NCBI RefSeq assembly: GCF_040811775.1
Contig: NZ_JBFNXW010000002.1
Coordinates: 186,001-250,000 of the forward strand
Source of the DNA: Balneola sp. MJW-20
GTDB taxonomy: Bacteria; Bacteroidota; Rhodothermia; Balneolales; Balneolaceae
DNA: 64,000 nt
Direction: 5' to 3'
Below are positions 16,530 through 27,936 of this stretch, piece after piece. Positions within the stretch are counted from its first letter, which is position 1. Every line of letters begins with the position of its first letter. The notes under the pieces were generated by a model. It saw nothing but the letters and a program-made list of their open reading frames with translations. It was not told where the DNA came from and did not search any database. The position numbers and the translations under genes were made by a program.

Positions 16530-19500
16530 ATGAGCGAAGTAAAACAGAATACTTACTGGAAAAGCTTAAGCGAATTAGCTCAGAATAAAGAGTATCAAAA
16601 ATTTGTTGAGCGTGAGTTCCCTGAGAATGCAACAGAAATGACCGATGGCGTGTCCCGCCGCGGCTTTCTGCGTGTGATGGGAGCCTCAATTGCCCTGGCC
16701 GGTTTTGCCGCGTGCCGCCGTCCGGTTCAAAAGATCCTGCCATATTCAAAGCAGCCGGAAGACGTAGTACCCGGTATTCCTTTATTTTATGCAACAGCAA
16801 TGCCATTTCAGGGTAACCTGGTTGGACTGATCGCTGAAAATCATGAAGGACGCCCTACTAAACTGGAGGGTAACGAAGCACACCCTGCTTCCAAAGGAGG
16901 GACTACCGCTTACCAGCAGGCTGCGATCCTCGGATTATATGATCCTGATCGTTCCAGAAGCCCATTATATAATGGAGAAGCAGCTACAAAAGAGGATTTT
17001 GCCGCTTTTGCTTCTTCTCATTTCGCTGATACAGGCCAGAATATCGTATTCATTTCAGAAGCCAATTCTTCGCCTACGTATAATAGTCTGAAGCAGCAGG
17101 CACTGAATAAATTCCCGAATGCTCAGTGGGTTACCTACGAGCCTTTTGGTGAAGACAATACGATCGAAGGTAATAATATTGCTTTCGGCGAGCGTGTTCG
17201 TGCTCATTATAATTACACCAATGCGGATATTGTTGTTTCTCTGAATGATGATTTCATGAGTGCAACGCATCCGAATACTACCGAGTACAGCAAGCAGGTT
17301 ACTTCCAGAAGAAAAGTGACCAACCCGGATGATCAGATGAACCGTATCTACTCAGTGGAGGATTCGTTCTCACTGACCGGTTCTTTTGCGGATCACCGCC
17401 TGAAACTCAGAGCCAGTGAAATTGAAGATTTTACCTACGCTCTTGCAGCGGCTTTATCCAGCCGTATTAATGGACTGAGTGCATTCAGAAATGTATCAAA
17501 CTCTTTCAGTGACCATCCATGGATCACCGTTCTGGCAGATGAGCTGGCTTCCAGCGCTGGTCGTAACGTGATTTCTGCAGGAATGCAGCATAATCCAAAC
17601 GTTCACGCAGCTGTGGCTGCTATGAACCTGGCACTGGGTAATAACGGAAGTACGGTTTCTTACCTCGAAGTGCCGCATATCGATGATCAGTACAATGCCG
17701 AAGTGATGGCTGAAGCAGTGGCTTCGATGGCATCAGGCAGTGTAGATACGGTAGTACTGGTAGGAACCAACCCGGTCTTCACCGCTCCGGCTGACCTCGA
17801 CTTTGCAGAGGCTCTCGGAAATGTAGATACGGTGATCAATCTGTCTGACTATGCGGACGAAACAGCTAAAATGGCTACCTGGCACGTAAACCGTGCACAC
17901 TTCCTGGAAACTTGGGGTGATGGTTATTCATTTGGTGGTGATCGTGCCGTTATTCAGCCTCAGATCCAGCCGCTTCATGACGGACTGAGTGAGATCGAAT
18001 TTTTACACACCATCCTCACCGGTACTCTGGGCAGCGGGTATGACCTTGTTCAGGCTACTTTCAGAAACTATTATTCATCCGGCTTTAACAACCGCTGGAA
18101 TGATATCCTCCACGATGGCGTGGACGTGACTTCTGCTTTTGATGAAGCAAATGTCCGACTTAGAGGTAATTTCGGTTCCATGATGAGAGCAGCTGTGAAT
18201 GCGAGTTCTCCGCTTTCAGGCATGGAAGTGGTCATCCGTCCGGATGCATCACTATATGATGGTCGTTTTGCCAACAACGGATGGCTGCAGGAGCTACCTG
18301 ATCCAATGACCAAGATCACATGGGATAATGTGGCTTTAATGAGTCCCGCAACTGCGGAATCCATGGGTGTCTCTAATGAAGATGTGGTTGAGATCACTGC
18401 GAATGGTCGTCGGGTTAAGATCGCGGCGTGGATTCAGCCCGGTCATGCTGATAACAGCATTACCCTGAACGTCGGATACGGTCGTGAAGGCATTGGCCGA
18501 GTAGCTACCTCATATATAGACTATACAGCCGGCGGAGTGGATACCTATCCGTTACGAAACAGCGGCATGCTTTACAGCAACGCAACGGTATCAACCACCG
18601 GCGAAACCTATGAAATTGCCTGTGTACAGGATCACCACAGCCTGGAAGGCCGTGATATGTACCGCATGGCAACCATGGACGAATACAAGAACAATCCTGC
18701 TTTTGCCTCATTTGCAGCAGTTCACGGATACGGAGTTCCGGGAATGGAAGAAGCCGAGGCAAAAGGAGAGGATGTGCCTATTTCACTTTTCGACGAGCAG
18801 ACCTTCCCGGATTACGAACCACAGTGGGGAATGGCAATCGATCTTAATTCATGCTTCGGTTGCGGAGTGTGTGTGATCGCATGTCAGTCTGAGAATAACA
18901 TTCCTGTGATCGGTAAGAAGGAAGTGAAGCGCGGACGTGAAATGCACTGGATCCGTAACGACCGCTATTTTGTGGGAGATGACGAGAATGATCCTAAGGC
19001 AGTTCACCAGCCGGTTGCTTGTATGCATTGCGAGCTGGCACCTTGTGAGCAGGTTTGCCCGGTAGCGGCTACCACTCACAGTGAAGACGGTATGAACCAG
19101 ATGACCTATAACCGTTGTATCGGTACCCGTTATTGTGCCAATAACTGTCCTTACAAGGTTCGTCGATTCAACTTCTTCAACTATCCTAAAGAATATCTGA
19201 CCACCGGTGATGATCCGGATATCATACAAATGGCGATGAATCCGGAAGTAACCGTGCGTTTCCGCGGGGTTATGGAGAAATGTACTTTCTGTGCGCAGAG
19301 AGTTAACCGTGAGAAGATTCAGGCGAAGATCGATACCGGTTCACCTAAACCGGAAGACGGAGCTGTGAAAACAGCATGTCAGCAGGCATGTCCTGCCGAC
19401 GCTATCTACTTCGGCGACCTGACTGACGAGAACAGCGTTGTTGCTCAGATGAAGAGAAACGAACGTAACTATCAGATGCTCGAGGAACTGAATACCAGAC

Positions 19501-19553
19501 CTCGTCTGTCGTACATGGCGAAACTGAGCAACCCAAACCCCGCTTTGGCCTAA
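16530..19553 (+). CDS. actB: Alternative complex III iron-sulfur subunit ActB (B1-B2 fusion)
   Basis: A 1007-residue protein fusing a molybdopterin-oxidoreductase-like domain without cofactor (residues about 70-730) to a four-cluster ferredoxin domain (about 770-990). A Tat-type signal SRRGFLR is at 42-48, and FAACRR at 59-64 resembles a lipobox. Cluster ligands are visible in CFGCGVCVIACQSEN, CMHCELAPCEQVCPVAAT, CIGTRYCANNCPYKVRR and CTFCAQRVNREK with ACQQACPADAI. It forms the periplasmic Fe-S arm of the complex together with ActA. Confidence 0.94.
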   Translation: MSEVKQNTYWKSLSELAQNKEYQKFVEREFPENATEMTDGVSRRGFLRVMGASIALAGFAACRRPVQKILPYSKQPEDVVPGIPLFYATAMPFQGNLVGLIAENHEGRPTKLEGNEAHPASKGGTTAYQQAAILGLYDPDRSRSPLYNGEAATKEDFAAFASSHFADTGQNIVFISEANSSPTYNSLKQQALNKFPNAQWVTYEPFGEDNTIEGNNIAFGERVRAHYNYTNADIVVSLNDDFMSATHPNTTEYSKQVTSRRKVTNPDDQMNRIYSVEDSFSLTGSFADHRLKLRASEIEDFTYALAAALSSRINGLSAFRNVSNSFSDHPWITVLADELASSAGRNVISAGMQHNPNVHAAVAAMNLALGNNGSTVSYLEVPHIDDQYNAEVMAEAVASMASGSVDTVVLVGTNPVFTAPADLDFAEALGNVDTVINLSDYADETAKMATWHVNRAHFLETWGDGYSFGGDRAVIQPQIQPLHDGLSEIEFLHTILTGTLGSGYDLVQATFRNYYSSGFNNRWNDILHDGVDVTSAFDEANVRLRGNFGSMMRAAVNASSPLSGMEVVIRPDASLYDGRFANNGWLQELPDPMTKITWDNVALMSPATAESMGVSNEDVVEITANGRRVKIAAWIQPGHADNSITLNVGYGREGIGRVATSYIDYTAGGVDTYPLRNSGMLYSNATVSTTGETYEIACVQDHHSLEGRDMYRMATMDEYKNNPAFASFAAVHGYGVPGMEEAEAKGEDVPISLFDEQTFPDYEPQWGMAIDLNSCFGCGVCVIACQSENNIPVIGKKEVKRGREMHWIRNDRYFVGDDENDPKAVHQPVACMHCELAPCEQVCPVAATTHSEDGMNQMTYNRCIGTRYCANNCPYKVRRFNFFNYPKEYLTTGDDPDIIQMAMNPEVTVRFRGVMEKCTFCAQRVNREKIQAKIDTGSPKPEDGAVKTACQQACPADAIYFGDLTDENSVVAQMKRNERNYQMLEELNTRPRLSYMAKLSNPNPALA

Positions 19554-19579
19554 GATTTTAAACAGGAATAAATCCAGAC

Positions 19580-21007
<1,428 letters not shown>

Positions 21008-21011
21008 GAAT

Positions 21012-21569
21012 ATGAGTAATCAAACTGAACAGAACAGATCGTTATACGGTATCCTGGCTGAGTTCCGTAATCCTAAGGAACTGACCGACGCAGCAAGACT
21101 GGTGGTCAAGTCAGGCTACAGCAAATTCGACACCTTCAGTCCTTTCCCTATTCACGGAATGGATAAGGCAATGAACCTTAAGAAGTCCAAACTGGGCTGG
21201 ATCGTACTCGGTCACGGACTGCTGGGATTCTCCGGCGCCATCGCTATGATGTACTTTATGTCCGTACTCGATTACCCGATCAATATCAGTGGTAAGCCAT
21301 TCTTCAACGCTCCGGCATGGGTGCCGATCACTTTTGAGCTTACCGTACTTTTATCCGCTTTCGGTGCAGTATTCGGAATGTTCTTCCTGAACGGACTGCC
21401 CAAATTGCATAACCCGTTATTCAGTGTAGAGCGATTCAAAAAGGCAACCGACGACGGTTTCTTTGTATGCATTGAAGCAGAAGACACCCAGTTCGAAGAA
21501 TCTGCGGTAAAGAAACTGCTGCAGGATGCGGGAGCAACTCATATAGAAGAAGTATATGATGAAGAATAA
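21012..21569 (+). CDS. actD: Alternative complex III subunit ActD (DUF3341)
   Basis: A 185-residue protein matching ActD: a soluble N-terminal part (YGILAEFRNPKELTDAARLV, SPFPIHGMDKAM), two membrane helices (about 61-82 and 101-127) with GLPKLHNPLF after them, and an acidic C-terminal domain ending in HIEEVYDEE. ActD scaffolds the membrane part of the complex. Its 3' end overlaps by 14 bases a possible earlier start of actE. Confidence 0.92.
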   Translation: MSNQTEQNRSLYGILAEFRNPKELTDAARLVVKSGYSKFDTFSPFPIHGMDKAMNLKKSKLGWIVLGHGLLGFSGAIAMMYFMSVLDYPINISGKPFFNAPAWVPITFELTVLLSAFGAVFGMFFLNGLPKLHNPLFSVERFKKATDDGFFVCIEAEDTQFEESAVKKLLQDAGATHIEEVYDEE

Positions 21570-21585
21570 ACAGGAACACTCCTTG

Positions 21586-22608
21586 ATGAAGAATTTAAAC
21601 AGCATGAATATCAAAGGACTTGTCAAAGCAGCCGGGATTTTTGTGATCGGTATCACGATGTCTGCCTGTCAGGGACAATTATCGGAGAAGCCGCCGATCC
21701 ATCCTAACATGAACATGGATCAGCAGCCCCGTAAAGAAGCCCAGGAAGTAAATAATTTCTTCGAGGATGGCCGCTCTATGCGCCAGCCGGTGGAAGGAAC
21801 TGTAGCCCGCGGCCTCAATAAAACGGACAGTGAATATTACAGAGGAGAAGACGAGAATGGCGATTGGGTAGAAGAAATGCCAATTGCTATGACCAGAGAT
21901 CTGATCTATCGCGGTAAAGAGCGTTACGAGATCTACTGTACTCCCTGTCACGGTAAGACCGGAGACGGACGCGGGATTATTATGACCGGACAATACGGTT
22001 ATGTACCTGCACCATCTTACCATATTGAAAGATTACAGAATGCACCGGACGGTGAGCTGTATTCAGCGATCTACAATGGTGTGCGTTCCATGCCATCCTA
22101 TGCCACACAGGTGAAGGTAGAAGACCGCTGGGCGATCGTAGCGTATATCCGTGCACTGCAGGCCAGTCAGAATGTGCGCGAAGTGGAAATGGAAGAGTAT
22201 GGTGTGAATATCGCCGCTCTTCAGGAAGAATATGCAGCCGAGCAGGCTCGTCAGGATTCCCTGATCGCAGCTCGTACACCGGAAGAAGCTCCGGAAGCGT
22301 CTGTGGAGCTTGGGATGAATGTGGTACAGGCCAACGGTTGTGCTGCCTGTCATAATGTAAGCGGCGAACCTAACGGAATCGGTCCTACCTGGGCCGGGCT
22401 TTATGGTTCCGAAGCTGAGGTTGTGACCTCTGAGGGTGAGACCATCACCATCACCAAAGATGAAGACTATATATATGAATCCATTGTCATGCCGGAAGCC
22501 AAGAAAACGGTTGGTTATGAGATGGGAGTAATGGCGCCGTACGATTACCTGCCGGAACACGAATTACAGTCACTGGTACTTTACATCAAATCTCTTAGCG
22601 ATAACTAA
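21586..22608 (+). CDS. actE: Alternative complex III cytochrome c subunit ActE, two-heme form
   Basis: A lipoprotein cytochrome. The signal ends at ITMSAC, so Met at 21586 (or 21604) is a better start than 21556, which overlaps actD. Counting from 21556, the first heme site is CTPCH at Cys128 and the second is CAACH at Cys262. Classical ActE has one heme and about 200 residues; this protein of about 340 carries a second class-I cytochrome c domain at its C-terminus, separated by an Ala/Glu-rich linker (EEYAAEQARQDSLIAARTPEEAPEA). The extra domain could be the electron exit to the downstream caa3 oxidase. Confidence 0.9.
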   Translation: MKNLNSMNIKGLVKAAGIFVIGITMSACQGQLSEKPPIHPNMNMDQQPRKEAQEVNNFFEDGRSMRQPVEGTVARGLNKTDSEYYRGEDENGDWVEEMPIAMTRDLIYRGKERYEIYCTPCHGKTGDGRGIIMTGQYGYVPAPSYHIERLQNAPDGELYSAIYNGVRSMPSYATQVKVEDRWAIVAYIRALQASQNVREVEMEEYGVNIAALQEEYAAEQARQDSLIAARTPEEAPEASVELGMNVVQANGCAACHNVSGEPNGIGPTWAGLYGSEAEVVTSEGETITITKDEDYIYESIVMPEAKKTVGYEMGVMAPYDYLPEHELQSLVLYIKSLSDN

Positions 22609-22631
22609 GAAATACCTAATAACGATTTACA

Positions 22632-23828
22632 ATGAGTCATAAGCCAACAATATCAGATTCTTTGGAATTTCCTGCAGACAGCAAAGTAACCCGTGGTTTA
22701 TTTGGCCTCGGTGCTGTGGGACTTATAGCCAGTGCTGTGGGGTATTTCCTTGACGCCGATCAGTTCTTCTTTTCATACCTGGTAAGCTTTGTATTCTTTA
22801 CCGGTATCGGACTTGCTGCTCTGTTAATGGTTATGCTGCATCATATCACAAAGTCCAAATGGGGCGTAGTGGTACGAAGAATTTCAGAATCCTTTATCTC
22901 TAACCTGTGGATCTGGGGAATATTCCTGATCCCGGTACTGCTGGGTATTCATAACCTGTACCACTGGAGTCATGAAGATGCCGTGATGGCGGATAAGATC
23001 CTGAAAGGAAAATCAGCCTATCTTAATACTCCTTTCTTTATCGCACGACAGTTTATCTATTTTGGAATCTGGGGATTCCTGGGTTATCGCCTGCACAAAG
23101 CATCTATCAATATGGATGAGACCGGCGACTGGGGGATTACGGTACTTATGAGAAAACTCAGTGCTCCCGGCATCCTCTTGTTTGGTTTTTCCATTGCATT
23201 CGCCGGTTTTGACTGGCTGATGTCACTCGATCCGCACTGGTTCTCAACCATGTTCGGTGTATATTTCTTTGCGATCAGTTTCCAGGCATTCTGGCCGGTT
23301 ATGATCCTGATGGTATTCTTCCTGCAGGGACAGGGTATTCTGAAAAACACGATCCAGAAAGCACATATTTATGATCTGGGTGCCTGGTTCTTCGCCTTTA
23401 CCGTTTTTTATGCATACATCGCATTCTCTCAGTTCCTGCTGATCTATTATGCGAACCTTCCGGAAGAGACCCTGTGGTTCTATCACAGACTGGAAGGCAG
23501 CTGGAAGTACATTGCCTATTCACTGTTGCTGTTCCGTTTTGCACTGCCATTCCTGGTACTGCTCAACAGAGAATCTAAGCACAGCAGAAAGATCCTGGGT
23601 ATTGTATCAGCGCTTGTATTGATCATACACTTCTTCGAAATTCACTGGATCGCACTGCCGGTGCTGTATGAGCACGGCATCCACTTCAGCTGGATGGATA
23701 TCACAACCTTCCTGGGACTGGGTGGTGTATTCTTCGGATTATTCTTTAGTCGCTTTAAGAAGCACAAGATGATCCCGGTTAACGATCCGAAACTAGACGA
23801 TTGTCTGTCTAAATCATATCATCAATAA
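22632..23828 (+). CDS. actF: Alternative complex III membrane subunit ActF
   Basis: A 398-residue polytopic protein of about ten helices, similar in fold to ActC but without the NrfD motifs. Typical ActF segments are visible: RRISESFISNLWIWGIFLIP, LNTPFFIARQFIYFGIW, FDWLMSLDPHWFSTMFGVYFF and HIYDLGAWFFAFTVFYAYIAFSQFLLIYYANLPEET. It forms the second membrane half of the complex. It lies 23 bases after actE and 10 before the next gene. Confidence 0.93.
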   Translation: MSHKPTISDSLEFPADSKVTRGLFGLGAVGLIASAVGYFLDADQFFFSYLVSFVFFTGIGLAALLMVMLHHITKSKWGVVVRRISESFISNLWIWGIFLIPVLLGIHNLYHWSHEDAVMADKILKGKSAYLNTPFFIARQFIYFGIWGFLGYRLHKASINMDETGDWGITVLMRKLSAPGILLFGFSIAFAGFDWLMSLDPHWFSTMFGVYFFAISFQAFWPVMILMVFFLQGQGILKNTIQKAHIYDLGAWFFAFTVFYAYIAFSQFLLIYYANLPEETLWFYHRLEGSWKYIAYSLLLFRFALPFLVLLNRESKHSRKILGIVSALVLIIHFFEIHWIALPVLYEHGIHFSWMDITTFLGLGGVFFGLFFSRFKKHKMIPVNDPKLDDCLSKSYHQ

Positions 23829-23838
23829 TTACTGATCC

Positions 23839-24396
23839 ATGTCAGATAAGTACAGCTCAGATTTTAAAGCCAAAGTTGCTCTTGCAGCGATAGCAGAAAG
23901 CCGTGAAGTGATCCAGGAGATCGCTGAAAAATATAATGTCAGCGAAGAAGAGATCATCGAATGGTCAACACAACTGAATGCCGGTGCTGCATCTGTATTC
24001 AGTGCGAAAGTGCCTGAAGCGACCTCTGAATCGCATGGTGATGCTCATCATGCAGCTCCGGAAGGAGAAGATGTGGAGATCGCACTTGAAGACGACGATA
24101 CCATCGTTTCTATTGGATCCGGTGTAATGAGTGATGAACTCAATTACAGTAAACTGATCTTCTGGTCATCTTTCGGAACCGCACTGGTGGTTATCTTTGT
24201 TATATCACTGGTATATTTCTCGCAGTACAGTCTGTTTGAAATTCAAAAAGAAGTCTCTTCTGAGAGTATCTACTATGATATCACTGCTTTGGAAGCAGAA
24301 CAGGAAGAGCAATTAAACAGCTATGGGGTTATAGACCCTGAACAGGGGATCTATCGAATCCCTATCGACAGCGCTATCACAAAGATAGCCGAATAA
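23839..24396 (+). CDS. Single-helix membrane protein with IS3-transposase-like HTH, in the ACIII-caa3 operon
   Basis: A 185-residue protein in three parts. Residues 5-54 (YSSDFKAKVALAAIAE, then EIAEKYNVSEEEIIEWSTQL and GAASVF) closely follow the helix-turn-helix of IS3-family OrfA transposases. Residues 60-103 are acidic and His-rich. Residues 105-128 form one membrane helix. The C-terminal part ends YGVIDPEQGIYRIPIDSAI, a motif I recall from small proteins encoded next to SCO and caa3 oxidase genes. It lies 10 bases after actF and 15 before the SCO gene, so it belongs to the operon. The position fits an accessory ACIII or oxidase-assembly subunit, but I cannot name it. Confidence 0.85.
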   Translation: MSDKYSSDFKAKVALAAIAESREVIQEIAEKYNVSEEEIIEWSTQLNAGAASVFSAKVPEATSESHGDAHHAAPEGEDVEIALEDDDTIVSIGSGVMSDELNYSKLIFWSSFGTALVVIFVISLVYFSQYSLFEIQKEVSSESIYYDITALEAEQEEQLNSYGVIDPEQGIYRIPIDSAITKIAE

Positions 24397-24411
24397 ATTC
24401 ATCAAGTTTAT

Positions 24412-25245
24412 ATGAGACGCTTTGCACTGTCAGCCATTGTTACGCTTGCAGTGCTTTCTGTATCCGGTACAGCTGATGCACAGCTGAACCAGCAGCAGCC
24501 CGAAGCGCTGCAAGGCGTAGGTATCGAAGAGAAGTTAGGTGATACCATTCCTATGGATCTGCAGTTTGCTACATCCGAAGGCGACAGTGTACGAATAGGT
24601 GATCTTTTTGAGGAGGGGAAGCCGGTTTTACTGAACCCTCTGTACTATGAATGTCCGATGTTATGCGGACTGGTTATTGACGGAATGGTCAATGTGATCG
24701 ATGAACTGGCATGGAAGCCGGGAGAGGAATTAATAGTGATCTCATTCTCCATCGACCCGAAAGAAAATGCAGAAGTGGCCGCAAGGGCAAAGGAAAAATA
24801 TATTTCTAAACTGGGTGATACGTCCAAAGGAAAGGGCTGGTATTACCTGACAGGAAAACAGGCAGCGATCGATAGTTTGGTCAACGCAGTGGGTTTCCAG
24901 TATAACGAGATCGAAGACACCGGAGAATATGCACATCCGGCAGCGATCATGTTTCTGAGTCCCGAAGGATTGATCACCCGCTACCTGTATGGAATTAAAT
25001 ATGATGAGTTTAATGTGCGCAATGCACTCTCGGAATCGGTCGACGGAAAAATTGGGAGTACGGTTGAAAGACTGGTCATGTACTGCTATCAGTATGACCC
25101 CGATTCAGATAGCTACGCTCCCGTAGCAATAAATATTATGAAGTTAGGTGGCTTGGCTACACTGATATTTCTCGGTATATTCCTCGGGCTTCTTTGGCTT
25201 CGCGAAAAACGCAATAATTCAACAAACAAAACGGAAGTTATTTAA
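24412..25245 (+). CDS. SCO1/SenC family copper chaperone
   Basis: A 277-residue thioredoxin-fold protein with a signal peptide (SVSGTADAQ), the copper-binding CPMLC motif (Cys81, Cys85) and a downstream histidine in GEYAHPAAIMF (His175). A C-terminal membrane helix (about 245-265) followed by a basic tail anchors it in the inner membrane. SCO proteins deliver copper to the CuA site of oxidase subunit II, which is encoded by the next gene; the stop and start share one base (TAATG). Confidence 0.92.
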   Translation: MRRFALSAIVTLAVLSVSGTADAQLNQQQPEALQGVGIEEKLGDTIPMDLQFATSEGDSVRIGDLFEEGKPVLLNPLYYECPMLCGLVIDGMVNVIDELAWKPGEELIVISFSIDPKENAEVAARAKEKYISKLGDTSKGKGWYYLTGKQAAIDSLVNAVGFQYNEIEDTGEYAHPAAIMFLSPEGLITRYLYGIKYDEFNVRNALSESVDGKIGSTVERLVMYCYQYDPDSDSYAPVAINIMKLGGLATLIFLGIFLGLLWLREKRNNSTNKTEVI

Positions 25246-26186
25246 TGGGCAGGATATTCGATTTTATGTTGCCGGAACTTAAGTCTCCGGCGACCGGTGC
25301 AACTACCGATGCCTTGATACATTTTGTTAATGAAGTAAGTCTGATCTTTCTTGTAGGGATCACATTTGCCCTCATTTACTTTGCTGTCAAGTATCGCCGC
25401 AGATCCGAAGACGATAAGACTCCGGTAATCACTCACAATAACAAACTTGAGATCACATGGTCTGTGATCCCGCTGCTGCTGGTTATGGTAGTATTTGGCT
25501 GGGGTTACAAAGGCTGGCTTAATCTGAATACCGTACCTGATGATGCTTATGAGATCCAGGTAACCGGATTCAAATGGGGCTGGACCTTCAACTATAATAC
25601 CGGTGCTCAGATCGCAAATGAAGTACACGTACCTGCCGGTAAACCCGTGAAGCTGGTGATGAAGTCACAGGATGTGCTTCATTCCTTCTATGTTCCGGAA
25701 TACCGTATAAAGCATGATGTGCTCCCGAACCGATACACCTTTGTATGGTTCCAGGCAGAAGAAGCCGGTGAATCACAGGTCTTTTGTACGGAATACTGCG
25801 GAACTTCCCACTCCAATATGTTAGCCAAAGTGATCGTACATGAACCGGAAGATTTCGAGACCTGGCTGGCTAAGCAGGGAACCGGTGGCGGTGGAACTCC
25901 TGTTGAAAGAGGAGAAAATCTGGTGCAGCTGCAGGGTTGTGTAACCTGTCACTCTCAGGATGGATCCGATCTGATCGGACCAACTTTCCAGGGACTCTGG
26001 GAAAGAGAAGAGCGACTTGCAGACGGAAGCACCATCACCGTAGATGAAAACTATATCCGCGAGTCTATCCTGGATCCTTCTGCCAAGATCGTTGAAGGAT
26101 ATCAGAATCAGATGGCAAGCTATGAGGGCCGCCTGACCGACGAGCAGATCTCCGACATTATTGAATACATCAAAACACTGAATTGA
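25245..26186 (+). CDS. coxB: Cytochrome c oxidase subunit II with fused cytochrome c (caa3 type)
   Basis: A 313-residue protein. Two membrane helices (about 25-45 and 68-88) are followed by a cupredoxin domain whose CuA ligands are visible in [12 protein letters not shown] (Cys181, Glu183, Cys185, His189, Met192). A C-terminal class-I cytochrome c domain has CVTCH at Cys232-His236 and a Met in QNQMASYEG. The fusion defines a caa3-type oxidase, able to accept electrons from ActE or ActA directly. Confidence 0.95.
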   Translation: MGRIFDFMLPELKSPATGATTDALIHFVNEVSLIFLVGITFALIYFAVKYRRRSEDDKTPVITHNNKLEITWSVIPLLLVMVVFGWGYKGWLNLNTVPDDAYEIQVTGFKWGWTFNYNTGAQIANEVHVPAGKPVKLVMKSQDVLHSFYVPEYRIKHDVLPNRYTFVWFQAEEAGESQVFCTEYCGTSHSNMLAKVIVHEPEDFETWLAKQGTGGGGTPVERGENLVQLQGCVTCHSQDGSDLIGPTFQGLWEREERLADGSTITVDENYIRESILDPSAKIVEGYQNQMASYEGRLTDEQISDIIEYIKTLN

Positions 26187-26187
26187 T

Positions 26188-27921
26188 ATGGCAACAGCTG
26201 AAGTATCATCTAATATCAAAAAATTACAGGTAAAGCGGTTCAAGCCGGCTGAAGATCCCAAGAATACCTACCTGACCGACGAGAAGGGGCTATGGGCATG
26301 GCTGACTACGGTTGATCACAAGAAGATCGGACTGATGTACCTGGGAGCCGTTGCGTTCTTCTTCCTGCTGGGAGGATTACTGGCACTGGCTCTGCGTACC
26401 GAATTATGGACCCCGGCCAAAACTTTTATCGAAGCCGATACCTACAACCAGATATTTACCCTGCACGGGGCGATCATGGTATTCTTTGTGTTGGTTCCGT
26501 CTATACCTGCAGCACTGGGTAACTTTATTTTACCGATGCAGGTGGGAGCGAAGGATGTAGCCTTCCCGCGGCTGAACCTTGCAAGTTTCTACATATACGT
26601 GATCGGTGCGATCTTTACCTTCATTGCACTTTTCAACAATGGTCTGGATACCGGATGGACCTTTTACACTCCGTATTCAACTACTACCACCACCAGTGTG
26701 ATCTGGGTAACACTTGGGGTGTTTATCCTAGGGTTCTCTTCGATCCTGACCGGTACCAACTTCATCACCACTATTCACAAGCTCAGAGCACCGGGTATCA
26801 CCTGGTCTAAGCTGCCACTGAATATCTGGGCGCTGTATGCTACCAGTATCATTCAGGTACTGGCTACTCCGGTACTGGCGATCACTGTATTACTGCTCAC
26901 TATGGAGCGTTTCATGGGACTGGGTATCTTTGACCCGGCCAACGGGGGAGACCCGGTTCTCTTCCAGCACTTCTTCTGGTTCTATTCGCATCCGGCGGTA
27001 TACATTATGATCGTACCCGGATTCGGTATTATCTCTGAAGTGATCACCACTTTTTCCAAAAAGCATATCTTCGGGTACTGGGCGATCGCCCTTTCATCTC
27101 TGGCTATTGCCTTTATTGGCTTCCTGGTATGGGGACACCACATGTTCACTTCCGGACAATCTGCCGTGGCAACAACCGTGTTCTCCTTCCTGACCTTCCT
27201 GGTAGGAATCCCTACCGGTATCAAGATCCTGAACTGGGTAGCTACACTGTATAAGGGATCGATCGAGATGAAGACACCGATGCTTTATGTATTCATTTTC
27301 CTATTCCTGTTCTCCATTGGAGGATTTACAGGGATCATGCTGGGTTCTCTGTCAGCTGACATTCACCTGCACGACACCTACTATGTAGTCGCTCACTTCC
27401 ACTATGTGATGATGGGTGGTACGCTGATGGCCTTACTGGCAGGGCTGCATTACTGGTGGCCTAAGATGACCGGTAAGATGTACAGTGAAGTATGGGGCAA
27501 GATCTCTGCTGTGCTGGTATTCATCGGTTTCAACCTTACCTTCCTCCCACAGTTTGTAATGGGAGCACAGGGAATGCCAAGAAGATATTACAACTACATT
27601 GATCAGTTCACTCCATTCCACCAGACATCCACCATTGGGTCGTATGTGTTGGGACTGGGACTGTTCATCACTCTTTTCTACCTGCTGCACTCTCTCTGGA
27701 GAGGTAAGAAAGCCGGCTCTAATCCATGGAACAGCCGCGGACTGGAATGGCAGGCAACTTCACCACCCGACTTCCATAACTTTGATCACACACCGGTTGT
27801 GATCCATGGTCCATACGACTATCACAAGCCGATGGAAGAATTCCAGCTTGGACTGGCAGTATCGCACAACGGACACGGTGAAGAGACCGACGTAAAAGAA
27901 TCAAAAGTAACAACCAATTAA
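26188..27921 (+). CDS. coxA: Cytochrome c oxidase subunit I
   Basis: A 577-residue heme-copper oxidase subunit with twelve or more helices. The low-spin heme ligand is in [11 protein letters not shown]. The CuB and cross-linked His-Tyr site is in [13 protein letters not shown], the CuB pair in [10 protein letters not shown], and the heme a3 and a ligands in [15 protein letters not shown] shows the Tyr cross-link in the position typical of A-family oxidases with the YSXP-type motif. It reduces oxygen to water and pumps protons. It starts two bases after coxB. Confidence 0.96.
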   Translation: MATAEVSSNIKKLQVKRFKPAEDPKNTYLTDEKGLWAWLTTVDHKKIGLMYLGAVAFFFLLGGLLALALRTELWTPAKTFIEADTYNQIFTLHGAIMVFFVLVPSIPAALGNFILPMQVGAKDVAFPRLNLASFYIYVIGAIFTFIALFNNGLDTGWTFYTPYSTTTTTSVIWVTLGVFILGFSSILTGTNFITTIHKLRAPGITWSKLPLNIWALYATSIIQVLATPVLAITVLLLTMERFMGLGIFDPANGGDPVLFQHFFWFYSHPAVYIMIVPGFGIISEVITTFSKKHIFGYWAIALSSLAIAFIGFLVWGHHMFTSGQSAVATTVFSFLTFLVGIPTGIKILNWVATLYKGSIEMKTPMLYVFIFLFLFSIGGFTGIMLGSLSADIHLHDTYYVVAHFHYVMMGGTLMALLAGLHYWWPKMTGKMYSEVWGKISAVLVFIGFNLTFLPQFVMGAQGMPRRYYNYIDQFTPFHQTSTIGSYVLGLGLFITLFYLLHSLWRGKKAGSNPWNSRGLEWQATSPPDFHNFDHTPVVIHGPYDYHKPMEEFQLGLAVSHNGHGEETDVKESKVTTN

Positions 27922-27936
27922 AATCATCGGGATATA

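Noticed and set aside
23839..24000. An inserted IS3 element or remnant between actF and the SCO gene
   Set aside because: Only the HTH part resembles a transposase. The frame continues into a membrane protein, spacing to both neighbours is 10 to 15 bases, and no terminal inverted repeats are visible.
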